Shown: positions 52,411-61,942, counted from the stretch's first letter. The stretch: DNA of 64,000 nt from Dendrocalamus latiflorus (GCA_017311315.1 CM029670.1:27896949-27960948); one strand, 5' to 3'. The notes: generated by a model not told the origin, from the letters alone. Numbers and translations: made by a program.

Positions 52411-52572
52411 CTACCCGTGAGTGTGAATGCTGGGGTCTGCCGTCGGCGAGCCCGGCGTCGAGCCGAAGCGGCTTCCGAGGATCCTCCGCCCTTCCACGAC
52501 GTCCATCGCAAGGAGGAGCGCGGCCACGACGACCATGACCTGCAGTACTGCTAGCACAGATCTCGCATACAT
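52411..52572 (-). CDS. Putative small secreted peptide, copy 1 (53 aa)
   Basis: The frame begins MYARSV, continues with an uninterrupted hydrophobic stretch (about residues 7-23, LAVLQVMVVVAALLLAM) and a likely cleavage region near VEG. It ends with a short polar tail GRRILGSRFGSTPGSP then TADPSIHTHG. The layout of signal peptide plus a short Gly/Ser/Pro-rich C-terminus is that of plant post-translationally modified signalling peptides. I do not recognise the family; a distant CEP-like or PIP-like relation cannot be excluded. The start was chosen because the copy at 59.3 kb keeps this ATG but not the upstream in-frame codons. A TATA box lies about 65 bp upstream. Codon changes between copies keep most of the tail. 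It could still be a relic. Confidence 0.6.
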   Translation of the reverse strand: MYARSVLAVLQVMVVVAALLLAMDVVEGRRILGSRFGSTPGSPTADPSIHTHG

Positions 52573-52631
52573 GATTGGATTAGCTATATAATGTAATGTA
52601 CGTGTTATGCTACTAGCTTGGTGCTCTCCAT

Positions 52632-52648
52632 CTATTATATTATATAGA
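52632..52648 (-). promoter_or_regulatory. TATA region of peptide gene copy 1
   Basis: On the - strand, CGATCTCTATATAATATAAT precedes GATGGAGAGCACCAAGCTAG, which would be the start of the leader. The same TATA and leader sequence occur before copy 2. Confidence 0.55.
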
Positions 52649-52654
52649 GATCGA

Positions 52655-53115
52655 ATGCACGCACAATTACAGTAGTGGCTATAGCTAGCTGAGTCGTTTT
52701 TCTTTGACGAATGCGCGTACTCTGCAGGGTCTGATACAATTATCATAATTGCTATACGTCATGCAAATAATAATTTTGGTGCAAATCATTTGAATTTTGA
52801 CTTCCACGAATGCGCGTGCTATACCAAAACTTAGACTTGCGCGTAGACTGCAGGGTACGTTTTGGAAACCGCAGGAGGCCCAGCTGGCTTCTTGGCGAAA
52901 ACCGGTCAAAAAAAAGCGCCCCTTTTTTTGTTTTCGCAGATTTTAGCTTTGGGACATAGGATACAATTATCATAATTGCTATACGTCATGCAAATAATAA
53001 TTTTGGTGCAAATCATTTGAATTTTGACCTTGCTATTTTATTGGAGAGTCGTGCTCCGGCCAATGAGAGGTCATCTTCTCGAGCAACGGCGGCGGCGAAG
53101 TACGGTAAGGTTCGC
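52655..53115 (-). promoter_or_regulatory. Upstream module of peptide gene copy 1
   Basis: This module contains CCAGCTGGCTTCTTGGCGAA, AAACCGGTCAAA and a CATGCAAATAATAATTTTGG block. The last block is present twice (52758-52800 and 52985-53030). Homologous modules lie at 53640-53960, 55690-56060 and 59570-59935. The block TTTGACCGGTTTT on the - strand contains a W-box-like TTGACC (known WRKY site); function is inferred. Confidence 0.5.
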
Positions 53116-53119
53116 TGAA

Positions 53120-53635
53120 TTAGAGTTCTGTACGGATACAAATTTGTGAAAAAGGTGTTTTTTCAATGGATAGCATCAGATATAATTCCTCCCGAAAACA
53201 ATTAACATATATACAGTACAATCCATCGAGCAAGGTAGAAATTAATGCTTTTGAGAATCATTCCCCAAAAGGTTGTGAGACAGTTGCTCTGGAATGCCGG
53301 GCCATCACATGACTTTAGCGAGAGACACACAGTAAAAGGCCTCCAAGTAAGCATCCACGATGATTCCTCCAAAAATGAGTCCTATGAGAGACACCTCCAC
53401 CGACACAGACCCGACCTATATCTAACATCATTTTTGTCTTCTCCCTATAAATAGTACCATTTTTGCTTGTAAATAATGGGGTTTTATTCCATTAGGTATT
53501 CCTGTCATATGTTATATCCATAAATATACCTTCAAATTTACATACAATTGAAGCGCTATGGGTAGACTATGCAAGCACAATTTCAAAAATTCTACCACGT
53601 AAATAAGGAATCTTCGCTAGTAATAGATCACAGGA
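53120..53635. other. Unassigned DNA with a TATA box
   Basis: No coding gene is recognised. CCTATAAATAG at about 53445 resembles a plant TATA box, and the upstream 150 bp contain GACACCTCCACCGACAC. It may be another gene's promoter fragment. Confidence 0.3.
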
Positions 53636-53639
53636 TTAC

Positions 53640-53960
53640 CACTAGATGCGTAGATTCATAGCGGAAGTAGAATTGCGGTCGTACATAGAGATGGAAAGCT
53701 GTCTCATGCGCGTGACGAACACGGCCATTTACAGTAGTGGCTATAGCTAGCTGAGCCGTTTTGAGTCCACGAATGCGACAGCATGGCCGGCAGGTCCAAT
53801 TAATCGTCTCATCACTTGCGCAGACCCTGCAGGCCCAGCTGGTTTCTTGGCGAAAACCGGTCAAAAAGCGCCCGGGTTTTCTTTTTTGATTTTCTTTTTG
53901 CAGATTTGAGCTTTAAGACATAGGATACAAGTATCATAATTTCCGGCTTCCGATCGCTGA
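53640..53960 (-). repeat. Peptide-gene upstream module, copy without coding sequence
   Basis: The sequence repeats the upstream module (GAGATGGAAAGCTGTCTCAT, GGCCGGCAGGTCCAATTAAT, CCCAGCTGGTTTCTTGGCGA) but no peptide frame follows on its low-coordinate side. Confidence 0.7.
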
Positions 53961-53969
53961 CAATGTGGT

Positions 53970-55165
53970 CATAAAATAGTGTAGTCGAAATCTGCCGACT
54001 TCGCAGCGTGTTCGAAGTCGAAGTCTACCGACTTCGCAGGGGCTACAACTTAGCAAAGACAGCTCAAACCAAACTCAATCTTCCTCAAACAAGAGTCAAT
54101 TACTCATCACAAACATGGGGTCACCTCCACATGGTCTCTCAACCACCTTCCGCAAACAAGTCAACGAAATAGCAGTATCCAAATTCAGAAGTCGATGCAA
54201 CACGACAGTGGAACGCACATCGTTCCATAAACCGTCAATGAATTGAGTAACAAAGAACATCAGATCCCAAGAATGGTGAGCAATTGATGCATGGTTTCAT
54301 TGAACTTCTCGGCGTACTTAATTAGTTACTGATTTAGTGTGGCATGGACAGTTTAGCTACCTAATTTGTTGTTGGAACTCTTGTCTACCAAAATGAGCAC
54401 ACATGACAGTAGCAAATGACTCCCAAGTGGGTTGTTGTAAATGCACACTAGAGGATTGCAACCATCACATAGCACTACCCATGAAATACATGGTAGCTAG
54501 GTTAACTCTCAACTCTGGGTGAACAACACAAATTCTAAAATAATTGTCACACTTTAGCTGCCATGCTCTAGGACTCTCGCCATCAAATGGTGGGAAATCT
54601 ACTTTGGGCCAGGTGATGGTGATGACACGGAACTCTAACCTGAGACTCCAAGTACTCGAAACGAGAATGTTGTGGGCTTGGCAGATAGTGCTTACCATTG
54701 TCCGGTATTATGTTTCCTCACGGTGGCCATTAGGCCCTCGATCACCTCCAGCAGGGACCACCCAAGGCCCTTCCTTAGGTCACGGCCGGATCGGGCGGAC
54801 GGGGGTGGTCAACATCACTTCTGGTTTTGGGGAGGATTCCAGGCAGATTCACCAGACAAACTGTCAGCACCGGATTGCTTGCGATCAGTTGGATCCAATC
54901 ATGCAGCTTACCCATCTCAAACCGCAGCTCATCTGTTGCCTTCTTCGCTATCGGCCTCCACTGTTGCAACACGAGCATGGCCGGCTTGATCTCCTCCACG
55001 GATCGGAGAATCTCATTTCCCTATGCTTGCAACTCCTTGATTCACTCTCCCTGAGCCTTGATGGCCTTGATCAGATCGGCAATTTGCTCTATCTCCTCCG
55101 CTCGAGTTTGAGTTCTCATGTGATAACACGGCGGCTCCAGGGCTTCAGACTTGCGCTTTGATACC
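53970..55165 (-). pseudogene. Gypsy gag remnant
   Basis: The - strand carries RTQTRAEEIEQIADLIKAIK, a coiled-coil gag start, then PKVDFPPFDGESPRAWQLKC, NYFRI and MYFMGSAM, then after breaks FVTQFIDGL and AVVLHR-like text. This is the same gag type as in the chromovirus at 46.3 kb but a different copy. Multiple stops and frameshifts. It starts next to a PBS and LTR. Confidence 0.75.
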
Positions 55166-55168
55166 AGA
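55155..55168 (-). other. Primer-binding site of the gypsy remnant
   Basis: CTGGTATCAAAGC on the - strand follows the LTR end after one base and matches initiator tRNA-Met with one mismatch. Confidence 0.6.
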
Positions 55169-55537
55169 TGTTATGTACCAACTCACAGCTTCATTAATCA
55201 GCACCTGATTTGAGTCTATTACATGGTTTGGCTACCAATTTGCTAAAGAAGTTTGGGGAAGAAGGAGAGACAGGAGACGGGGGTAGGGCAGAGATGGGGA
55301 AAAAGAGATAATAGAGCATTAGAGTGTGCCTGTTACATGTGTCTTGCCTCCCCTTCCAGAAGCCAACCTTACATAACTCATTCTCATCAGCTTCTCCTGT
55401 CAGGCCCGCACTTGGATTGGGCCAAGTCACATGACGATATCTCCTTCGGTATATAGGCGACTGGGCTTCTTGTCCCGTTCCTTGCCGCACCGTCCACAGT
55501 CGTAGTAACTGGTTTAGTACTAGCTGGTTTCATTACA
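55169..55537 (-). repeat. 5' LTR of the gypsy remnant
   Basis: On the - strand it starts TGTAATGAAACC and ends GGTACATAACA beside the PBS. A TATATACC box lies at about 55447. A piece of a sister LTR is at 62244-62383. The outer end is inferred from the imperfect TGTTATG/CATTACA ends. Confidence 0.55.
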
Positions 55538-55689
55538 CATCAAGCTTTGTCACGTATGATATGTTCTGACTTACGAGAGAGGAGGAGGTAAAAGAGTGTG
55601 GTTATCTCTTGGTGAAGAGATGACCTCAGTCCATGAAATAAGAGCACGTAGATAGGAAAAACACCATTATATTAGTTGTTAATTAAAAA

Positions 55690-56060
55690 CGGTTGGAGAC
55701 CCATATGTTACTATCTTGTTGCTCTCGATCTAGAGAGAGAGAGAGAGATCGAAAGCTGTCCTCTTGCGGTAGTGGCTATATAGCTAGCGTCGTTTTTCTT
55801 CCACGAATGCGCAGCATCTGCAGGATACGTTACGTTTTGGAAACAAAAGGAGGCCCAGCTGGTTTCTTGACAAAAACCGGTCAAAAGGCGGCCGGTTTTT
55901 ACAATTATCATAATTACTATACATCATACAAATAATTATTTTGGTGTAAATCGCTTGAATTTTTCACCTTGCTACTTTTTTAGATATTCTTGCTCCGGCC
56001 GACGAGGTCATCTTCTCCGGCAATGGTGGTGGCGAATTACGGTGGGGTTCATCGAATTAG
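55690..56060 (-). repeat. Peptide-gene upstream module, second copy without coding sequence
   Basis: It shares GAGATCGAAAGCTGTC, CCACGAATGCGCAGCATCTG, CCCAGCTGGTTTCTTGACAA and GAGGTCATCTTCTCCGGCAA with the other modules. A GA-dinucleotide run (55733-55748) replaces the TATA region. The peptide frame is missing. Confidence 0.7.
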
Positions 56061-56064
56061 GTTT

Positions 56065-57923
56065 CGGGGTCTACCAGAGCTAGGCTATAGAGAGAGAAAG
56101 GGGTGCTGAAGGCACGGTGGAGGGCTACAGTAGCGGTGGGGGAGGAGAGGGTGAGAGATGGCTCTGGCGAGGGAGGGTCTAGCTAGGCCGAGTTGTAGAG
56201 ATCCGAATCTGCAAATCCGGACTCTCCTATATATTCTGCACTAGTCAAGGATCACACTAGTGTACACAGTGTAAATATAGATGAAATATCGACCACATCA
56301 CGATTTACTAAAAGAGTAATTAAGGTGAAAAGTTTGATTGGTGAACAATTTAGTCTTGGTTTTATCCGACTGATATCCATGTCATGTTGTATTGTCACTA
56401 TTCTTTTATGCTCACCAATAGACTTCAAATCACATATGAGACTTCCAAAACACATATGAGATGTTTCGTGCAATGTAAAATAGTTTTCTTTGTTATCCTT
56501 TGTTTTTTGCAACTGGCATTCTTGTGCAGATATATTTCTCATTAGAATGTTTAATACAAAAGATGTATGTCGTATTAGATTTCTTTCTGACAATCTATTT
56601 GTCATGTCAGCATGATATCGGTTAGGAGCCTTTCTACACGAAGAGTCTACGCTCCTTTGATGCCCCCATGTCAATCCAGTCTAGGCAAGTATTCTTGAAG
56701 ACGCATTTATGCATATTTCTATTTTTCCTTAAGTTCATTCTTTGCGTATCTTAATGTACATTTAACATAAAAATCAATGTTGTTGATGATTTACCTTTTG
56801 TAGATACATCCACTTTCATGAGCTGGGCCCAGACAACATACACTACAAAGTGGGACTTTTCCGTACACATAGTGCACAAATTCCCTATGCGAGAGATTAT
56901 GACTGGATCTATGCTTCAGCTTATAGTTGCTGATGAGAATATATGTATCGATATTTACTTTAATATTCATTAGACCATATGTTCTTTTAATTTTTAACCC
57001 AAGATTATTTCATACAATGACTATATGCTTTTCGCATTTCTATTATTAGGGCATGAAAATGAAAGTATTTTGCTTCAGCAGGCAATCTCATAGATTTGAG
57101 TGATTACTTGCCGAAGGGAGTTCGTATGGGGTCCCTTCATTAAACGTTGACCCGAATCCCCCAATAATTCTGGTTCCTTGGAAAGGAACTTGAATTGAGG
57201 TTCACATACCGAACTATGGTTAGGTAGTTGAGCAATATCATTCGGTTTTCTGATTTCCCTATCCAATTCACACACTTTGAAGATGTTTATTTAAAGCCAA
57301 ATAAGTCAATTGTTGGTAAGATCTCCACTTTTTCACATATGTTGCCTCTCATTTGATATACTTTTATGTTGTTACTTTTTTAATATACTTTTGTGTTGTT
57401 GCTTTGAACAACCCTTATAATTGATGCAACTTTGGTAACATGTGGTCGGTTTGGTTGCACATGTCGGCTCAATACGGCAGATCAACAGCTTCTCATGTTG
57501 TATACCATGAGCGAATTATGCCTCATGGATGATAGGCAAGTTGCATACAATGCTTCTATTTTCTTGAAAGCAAATAATTTATATTACATACTGTTGATTA
57601 AGTCCATGTTTATATACATCAGTTACAACTTATTATTTGTGCGTGTTTGGGATAAACTTATTGTGCGGTATATGACATGATGGAGACTTGTGGGTGAACA
57701 GAACCATATTTTAGCCGTGCAATGCTAAAGAATGAATAGTCGATATGGTAAGAAAGAATAGTCGATATGGTATGTGTGCAGCTAATACAAATATTTCATC
57801 TTCTTACATCTTATTCCTGTTCCTCATCAAATTGCATATTATTGAAAAGGTTGCTTAATGAGAATGGGCTGTACAAATTTCATCTTTAGACCTCAAGATG
57901 CTAGCTCATAAGTAAATAATGTA

Positions 57924-57925
<2 letters not shown>
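56065..57925. other. Unassigned AT-rich region with exon-like pieces
   Basis: No protein family is recognised. An exon-like stretch at about 56802-56928 encodes YIHFHELGPDNIHYKVGLFR and more, with an AG before it, and another open stretch at 57432-57680 starts MVTCGRFGC. Either could be part of a decayed gene. Confidence 0.3.

Positions 57926-57980
<55 letters not shown>
57926..57980. repeat. (AT)n microsatellite
   Basis: About 55 bp of alternating AT. Confidence 0.95.
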
Positions 57981-57983
<3 letters not shown>

Positions 57984-57984
57984 T

Positions 57985-58645
57985 TTCATAATTTAAATAA
58001 TGCTCCATTCAAACAGAACTTCGTGAAGTAGTGTTGTACGATTTGAATGTAAGAATCTTTATCATTAATATCGTTGACATAATGAGCGATACACTTGCCA
58101 GAATGTTTGGACGTTAAATCACGTAAGCAATTCGCTAAATCTTTTCATATCTTTTTATATGTAATATACAATGGATTTATGATTTTTAACTATTTGTTTT
58201 CCATTTTGTAGAGTGTGCTTGCTTTCTATTTACTTGACAAGCTGGAGATGAAGATAAGTCTTCCAGACGGATGATGCATCAATTTCATTTTTAAATTTTC
58301 GTTAATGTATTTGTTTATTGCATGATGTCCTATTTAACAATTGGTTTGTTATTCTCCAAGATGGTCGGACACTTATTTATGAATTAAGTATACTATGAAA
58401 AAATATTGTTTAGTACCATTTTTGTTCATAGTTGTCGTATGTGATGCTTGTTCTATCATGCTTCACTAATGTGATACTTGGAGATATATATATGTATCAC
58501 TATCTTTAAAATTGGTTGATTCGCTATATGTGTTAAAGAGAAATATTGTTATTTATGTAAAGTTTAGTGTTCCATTGTATGTTTTGCTTGATACATGATG
58601 ACATAAGATAAAATTGATGTTCAATGTTCAGTTTGAGATCACATT
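57985..58645. other. Unassigned AT-rich DNA
   Basis: No coding frame or repeat family is recognised between the microsatellite and the large palindrome. Confidence 0.4.
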
Positions 58646-58651
58646 TGATAA

Positions 58652-58706
58652 TATGTATCATCTTTATTTAGTACTCCATTGTAATGTATGGACACCTTAC
58701 TAGTAG

Positions 58707-58794
<88 letters not shown>

Positions 58795-58842
58795 CTACTA
58801 GTAAGGTGTCCATACATTACAATGGAGTACTAAATAAAGATG

Positions 58843-58850
<8 letters not shown>
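58652..58850. repeat. 199-bp palindrome with an (AT)40 core
   Basis: Arms 58652-58710 and 58791-58850 are reverse complements except for one inserted base. They flank 80 bp of pure alternating AT. The arm contains TGGACACCTTACTAGTAGCT. The core is itself self-complementary, so the whole segment can form a cruciform. Confidence 0.95.
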
Positions 58851-58936
<86 letters not shown>

Positions 58937-58940
58937 GTAC
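58847..58940. repeat. (AT)n and (AC)n microsatellite
   Basis: About 75 bp of AT are followed by a short CACACACACAC run. Confidence 0.95.
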
Positions 58941-58942
58941 CA

Positions 58943-59079
58943 GACTAGAAGAGTATGTAACAAATTCTACAAATTAATTTCGTACGTGCAGAGCAGACAT
59001 ATGTATGCGGCGATCCATGTATATATACGGATTGATCGATGAGGCAAGCTAGCCGTGATGGAAACGGTAGGGGCCTGCT
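58943..59079 (-). pseudogene. Small peptide gene, C-terminal fragment
   Basis: The segment repeats 59243-59363. On the - strand it includes the last codons CCGTTTCCATCACGGCTAG (ending HHG and stop) and the 3' region, but nothing upstream of about 12 codons. It is a partial third copy. Confidence 0.7.
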
Positions 59080-59338
59080 ACTTAAATGAAATGTAATGTA
59101 ATGTAATTGCAGAACTTCCAAACAGTACCCCTTGGATCCGGACATAATTGGTGATCATATACATATATCAAAGCACATGCATACAGTACATATATGTGTA
59201 GGAGTACGTACGTACATGTGTGTGTATATATATAGCTGTAGAGTATGTAACAAATTCTACAAATTAATTTCGTACGTGCAGAGCAGACATATGTATGCGT
59301 CGATCCATGTATATATACGGATGGATCGATGAGGCAAG

Positions 59339-59464
59339 CTAGCCGTGATGGAAACGGTTGGGGTCTGCCGTCGGCGAGTCCGGCGTCGAGCCGATGCGGC
59401 TTCCGAGGATCCTCCGCCCTTCCACGACGTCCATTGCAAGGAGGAGCACAGATCTCGCATACAT
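59339..59464 (-). CDS. Putative small secreted peptide, copy 2 (41 aa)
   Basis: The frame starts MYARSVLLLAMDVVEGRRI, continues LGSRIGSTPDSPTADP and ends NRFHHG before TAG. Compared with copy 1 it lacks exactly 12 codons (36 bp) of the hydrophobic stretch, which leaves too short a core for a typical signal peptide. The rest aligns without frameshift, with changes F to I, G to D and a different last six residues. TATA box and leader are conserved upstream. It may be a cytosolic or non-functional variant. Confidence 0.5.
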   Translation of the reverse strand: MYARSVLLLAMDVVEGRRILGSRIGSTPDSPTADPNRFHHG

Positions 59465-59543
59465 GTATGTATACTGTTCGTTGTTTGATTGGATTAGCTA
59501 TATATCTACGTGTTATGTTACTAGCTTGGTGCTCTCCATCTAT

Positions 59544-59555
59544 GTTATATATAGA
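59544..59555 (-). promoter_or_regulatory. TATA region of peptide gene copy 2
   Basis: On the - strand CTCTATATATAAC stands in the same place as in copy 1, followed by ATAGATGGAGAGCACCAAGC. Confidence 0.55.
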
Positions 59556-59569
59556 GATCGAAAGCTGTC

Positions 59570-59935
59570 TCGTGCGCGCGACGTACACGGCCATAGCTAG
59601 CTGTGCCGTTGAGTCCACGAGACCACGAATACGACCGCATGGCCGGCAGGTCCAATTAATAGTCTCTTGCGCGTACCCTGCAGGCTACGTTTTGGAAACC
59701 GGAGGATCAGCAGGTTTTTCTTATTTGATTTTTTTTGTTTTTGCCGATTTGAGCTTTGGGACATAGCGTACAATTATGATAATTCCTATACATCATGCAA
59801 ATAAATATTTTCGTGCAAATCGTTCGCGTTTTTTGACCTTGTTATTTTCTTGGAGATTCATGCCCGACCGACGAGGTCATCTTCTCCGGCAACGGTGGTG
59901 GCAAATTATAGTGAGGTTCGCCAAAGTAGTGTTCG
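59570..59935 (-). promoter_or_regulatory. Upstream module of peptide gene copy 2
   Basis: It shares GGCCGGCAGGTCCAATTAAT, CGTTTTGGAAACC, CATCATGCAAATAAATATTT and GAGGTCATCTTCTCCGGCAA with the other modules. The CCAGCTGGCTTCTTGG block seen in copy 1 is deleted here. Confidence 0.5.
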
Positions 59936-59939
59936 GGCT

Positions 59940-60179
59940 CCACCGAAGCCCAGCTGTAGAGGGAGGGAGGGAGGGTGGCAGCAAGGCAGGGGAGGATGTT
60001 GGAGATAGACGCACGGCAGTGGCTAGGGAGGGGGTCACGAGAGGCGTAGGGTGACGACGGTGGTGAAGTCGGGGTGGGAGGGGAGGCTGGGAGTTAGGAT
60101 CCATTGGATTGAGACAGAAATTAGAAAATTTTGAGTGATTCGTGTACACAGTATCATTCATATTATGGATTGACAATCC
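59940..60179. other. Flank of the small CACTA element
   Basis: A GGGAGGGAGGG-rich patch and a short AT stretch, with no gene seen. It ends in the 3-bp duplication TAT at 60180-60182. Confidence 0.5.
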
Positions 60180-60200
60180 TATCACTACTACAGAAAAGGT

Positions 60201-60490
60201 CATCACAGACGGTTCAAAAACGTCATCACAGACGGTTTTGTAAACGTCTGAATTTATGGGTCAGTGATAATACGAGGTCATCACAGACGGTTTTCGAACC
60301 GTCTGTGATGCAAATACCACAGACGGTTTTTAGTTAAAAACCGTCTGTGATATATAGTTATCACAGACGGTTTTTAACTAAAAACCGTCTGTGATTATAA
60401 CTATCACAGACGGTTTTTAACTAAAAACCGTCTGTGATTATAACTATCACAGACGGTTTTTAGTTAAAAACTAAAAACCGTTTGTGATAT
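60201..60490. repeat. Left subterminal palindromes
   Basis: About six units of ATCACAGACGGTTTTTAG and its inverse, of the GGTTTTT arm class, follow the left TIR. Confidence 0.95.
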
Positions 60491-60670
60491 TCCCTTCTAT
60501 TCCTAAACCTATTTCTGTTTATTGGCTAGCCTCAGGAAATGTTAGCCATGCCCTCTGAAACAAGCGGATCAACATGTACATGTATACATCCAATTCACAT
60601 CTCAATTCATTTCACAAACATAAAACATCAATTTTTATTAAGATTAGAGTATACCATTACAATATCTCAA

Positions 60671-60805
60671 AACAACGAGCAGGTTACACAACAAGAACAA
60701 CGAGCAGGTTACACAACAAGAACAACGAGCAGGTTACACAACAAGAACAACAAGAACAATGAGCAGGTTACACAACAAGAACAACGAGCAGGTTACACAA
60801 CAAGC
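60671..60805. repeat. 25-bp tandem repeats in the small CACTA element
   Basis: Five copies of AACAACGAGCAGGTTACACA plus ACAAG follow one another, with a short AACAAC insertion before the fourth. Confidence 0.95.
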
Positions 60806-61015
60806 AAAGATCCTGTATGCCTTCTCGCCCCTGATGCAACGTATGAGCTGAATGTCTTTGACGACCACCATCGTCGGCGTTGATTGAGCGTCTGCCCGGT
60901 TGGCACGAGCTAGATGCTTCTGCGTCGTCTGCAAGGAGGAGGACAGCAAGGAGGAGGAGAACAACAAGGAAGAGGACAGCAAGGAGGAGGACAGCAAGGA
61001 AGAGGAGACCAGCAA
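60734..61015 (-). CDS. Unknown 93-aa frame in the small CACTA element
   Basis: A frame on the - strand begins MLVSSSLLSSSLLSSSLL, a leucine/serine repeat, then has a hydrophilic middle (KHLARANRADAQS, VVVKDIQLIRCIRGEK) and ends in a cysteine/leucine-rich tail made by the 25-bp repeats. A TATA box (TATAAATATAA) lies about 15 bp upstream. No known domain is seen. The position mirrors the second gene of the large copies, so it may be a remnant of that transcript unit with new sequence. Confidence 0.3.
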   Translation of the reverse strand: MLVSSSLLSSSLLSSSLLFSSSLLSSSLQTTQKHLARANRADAQSTPTMVVVKDIQLIRCIRGEKAYRIFACCVTCSLFLLCNLLIVLVVLVV

Positions 61016-61029
61016 AGAGGCTGGATTTT

Positions 61030-61040
61030 GGTTATATTTA
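61030..61040 (-). promoter_or_regulatory. TATA box in the small CACTA element
   Basis: CCTATAAATATAACC on the - strand lies between the internal palindromes and the small frame, as in the autonomous copies but about 110 bp from the palindromes. Confidence 0.5.
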
Positions 61041-61149
61041 TAGGGGAGGGAGAGGCGGGAATTCGAAATTTTTGGCGCGGGAACGGAAAGGCGGAGCTAC
61101 GATTCGTGGGTCTGAGGATCGACAAGCCCAGCGGTCAGATTATCATGGT

Positions 61150-61217
61150 TCTATATATAGAACCGTCTGTGATGAATGAATATCACAGACGGTTCTATAT
61201 ATAGAACCGTCTGTGAA
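61150..61217. repeat. Internal palindromes of the small CACTA element
   Basis: One full and one partial unit have the arm GGTTCTATATATAGAACC, the internal GGTTCT class. Confidence 0.9.
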
Positions 61218-61219
61218 TT

Positions 61220-61637
61220 GGAGCACAAATTTTATATACCGATGCAATATAAACAACTAGTCTGAAAAGACAAAATAGCAAAGGTTTATATAGTTTATAT
61301 ATACTCATTTGAAAGGTTTCGATGAGATCTACAACTTTGCAGTTCAAGAAAAATCCAAATTCCGAAAATAAAACCAAGAAAAAGGGCAAAAACAGAAACC
61401 AAAAACTTGCGACGCGGGTTTAGGTCCAAAGATGGCCGATTTTCGGGGTCTTGGAGGGTGGCTAGTCATTTGTTTTGGATCGGGCTCGTCGTTAGCTTTC
61501 CAACGAGTATAAGAACGTCGAAAACGGACACTGTATGCAAAAGTTATGCCCGTTTTACTGAAGGTGTCTCAAAACTGAACCATACTCGGACTTAAGCGGA
61601 AAAATATGAAATTTTGAGGGATTGCAAGGCGGGAAAC
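61220..61637. other. Non-coding right half of the small CACTA element
   Basis: No gene is recognised. The sequence includes GAAAACGGACACTGTATGCA and AAGTTATGCCCGTTTTAC. It probably derives from the 5' leader side of the family, which is not present in the two truncated large copies. Confidence 0.4.
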
Positions 61638-61920
61638 GTATCACAGACGGTTTTTATTATAAAATCATCTGTGATACTAGAATATCACAGACGGTTTTAT
61701 AATGAAAATCGTCTGTGATATTCCAGATTATCACAGACGGTTTTTATTATAAAACCGTCTGTGATATTCTAGTATCACAGACGGTTCAGCGGTAAGAACC
61801 GTCTGTGATACTCCTTTTTCCCGCCACAAATACCACAGACGGCCTCCAAATTAAAACCGTCTGTAATAATGTAAATCACAGACGGTTTCACAAAACCGTC
61901 TGTGATTTAGCGTCTACTAT
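61638..61920. repeat. Right subterminal palindromes
   Basis: Units of ATCACAGACGGTTTTTATT and inverse, with some GGTTCAGCGG variation, run up to the right TIR. At least six arms pairs are seen. Confidence 0.95.
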
Positions 61921-61942
61921 TGGGCTTTCTGTAGTAGTGTAT

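Larger units (their letters stand above)
60183..61939. mobile_element. Intact non-autonomous CACTA element
   Basis: CACTACTACAGAAA at 60183 and its inverse TTTCTGTAGTAGTG ending at 61939 form perfect 14-bp TIRs. TAT at 60180-60182 and 61940-61942 is the 3-bp duplication. Both subterminal regions consist of CACAGACGG palindromes. The left 450 bp are nearly the same as the end of the large CACTA copy at 31433. No transposase is encoded. Well-preserved ends suggest it could be mobilised by a family TNP2 in trans. Confidence 0.97.

Noticed and set aside
52573..52746. Longer 111-codon version of peptide copy 1
   Set aside because: The upstream in-frame codons overlap the TATA box and leader, and the second copy is shifted in frame by an insertion there, so the start at 52572 is preferred.
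53640..53960. A third full peptide gene
   Set aside because: Only the upstream module is present; no MYARSV-type start or GRRIL block follows.
57926..58940. Open frames made of Tyr/Ile repeats
   Set aside because: They are translations of (AT)n microsatellites.
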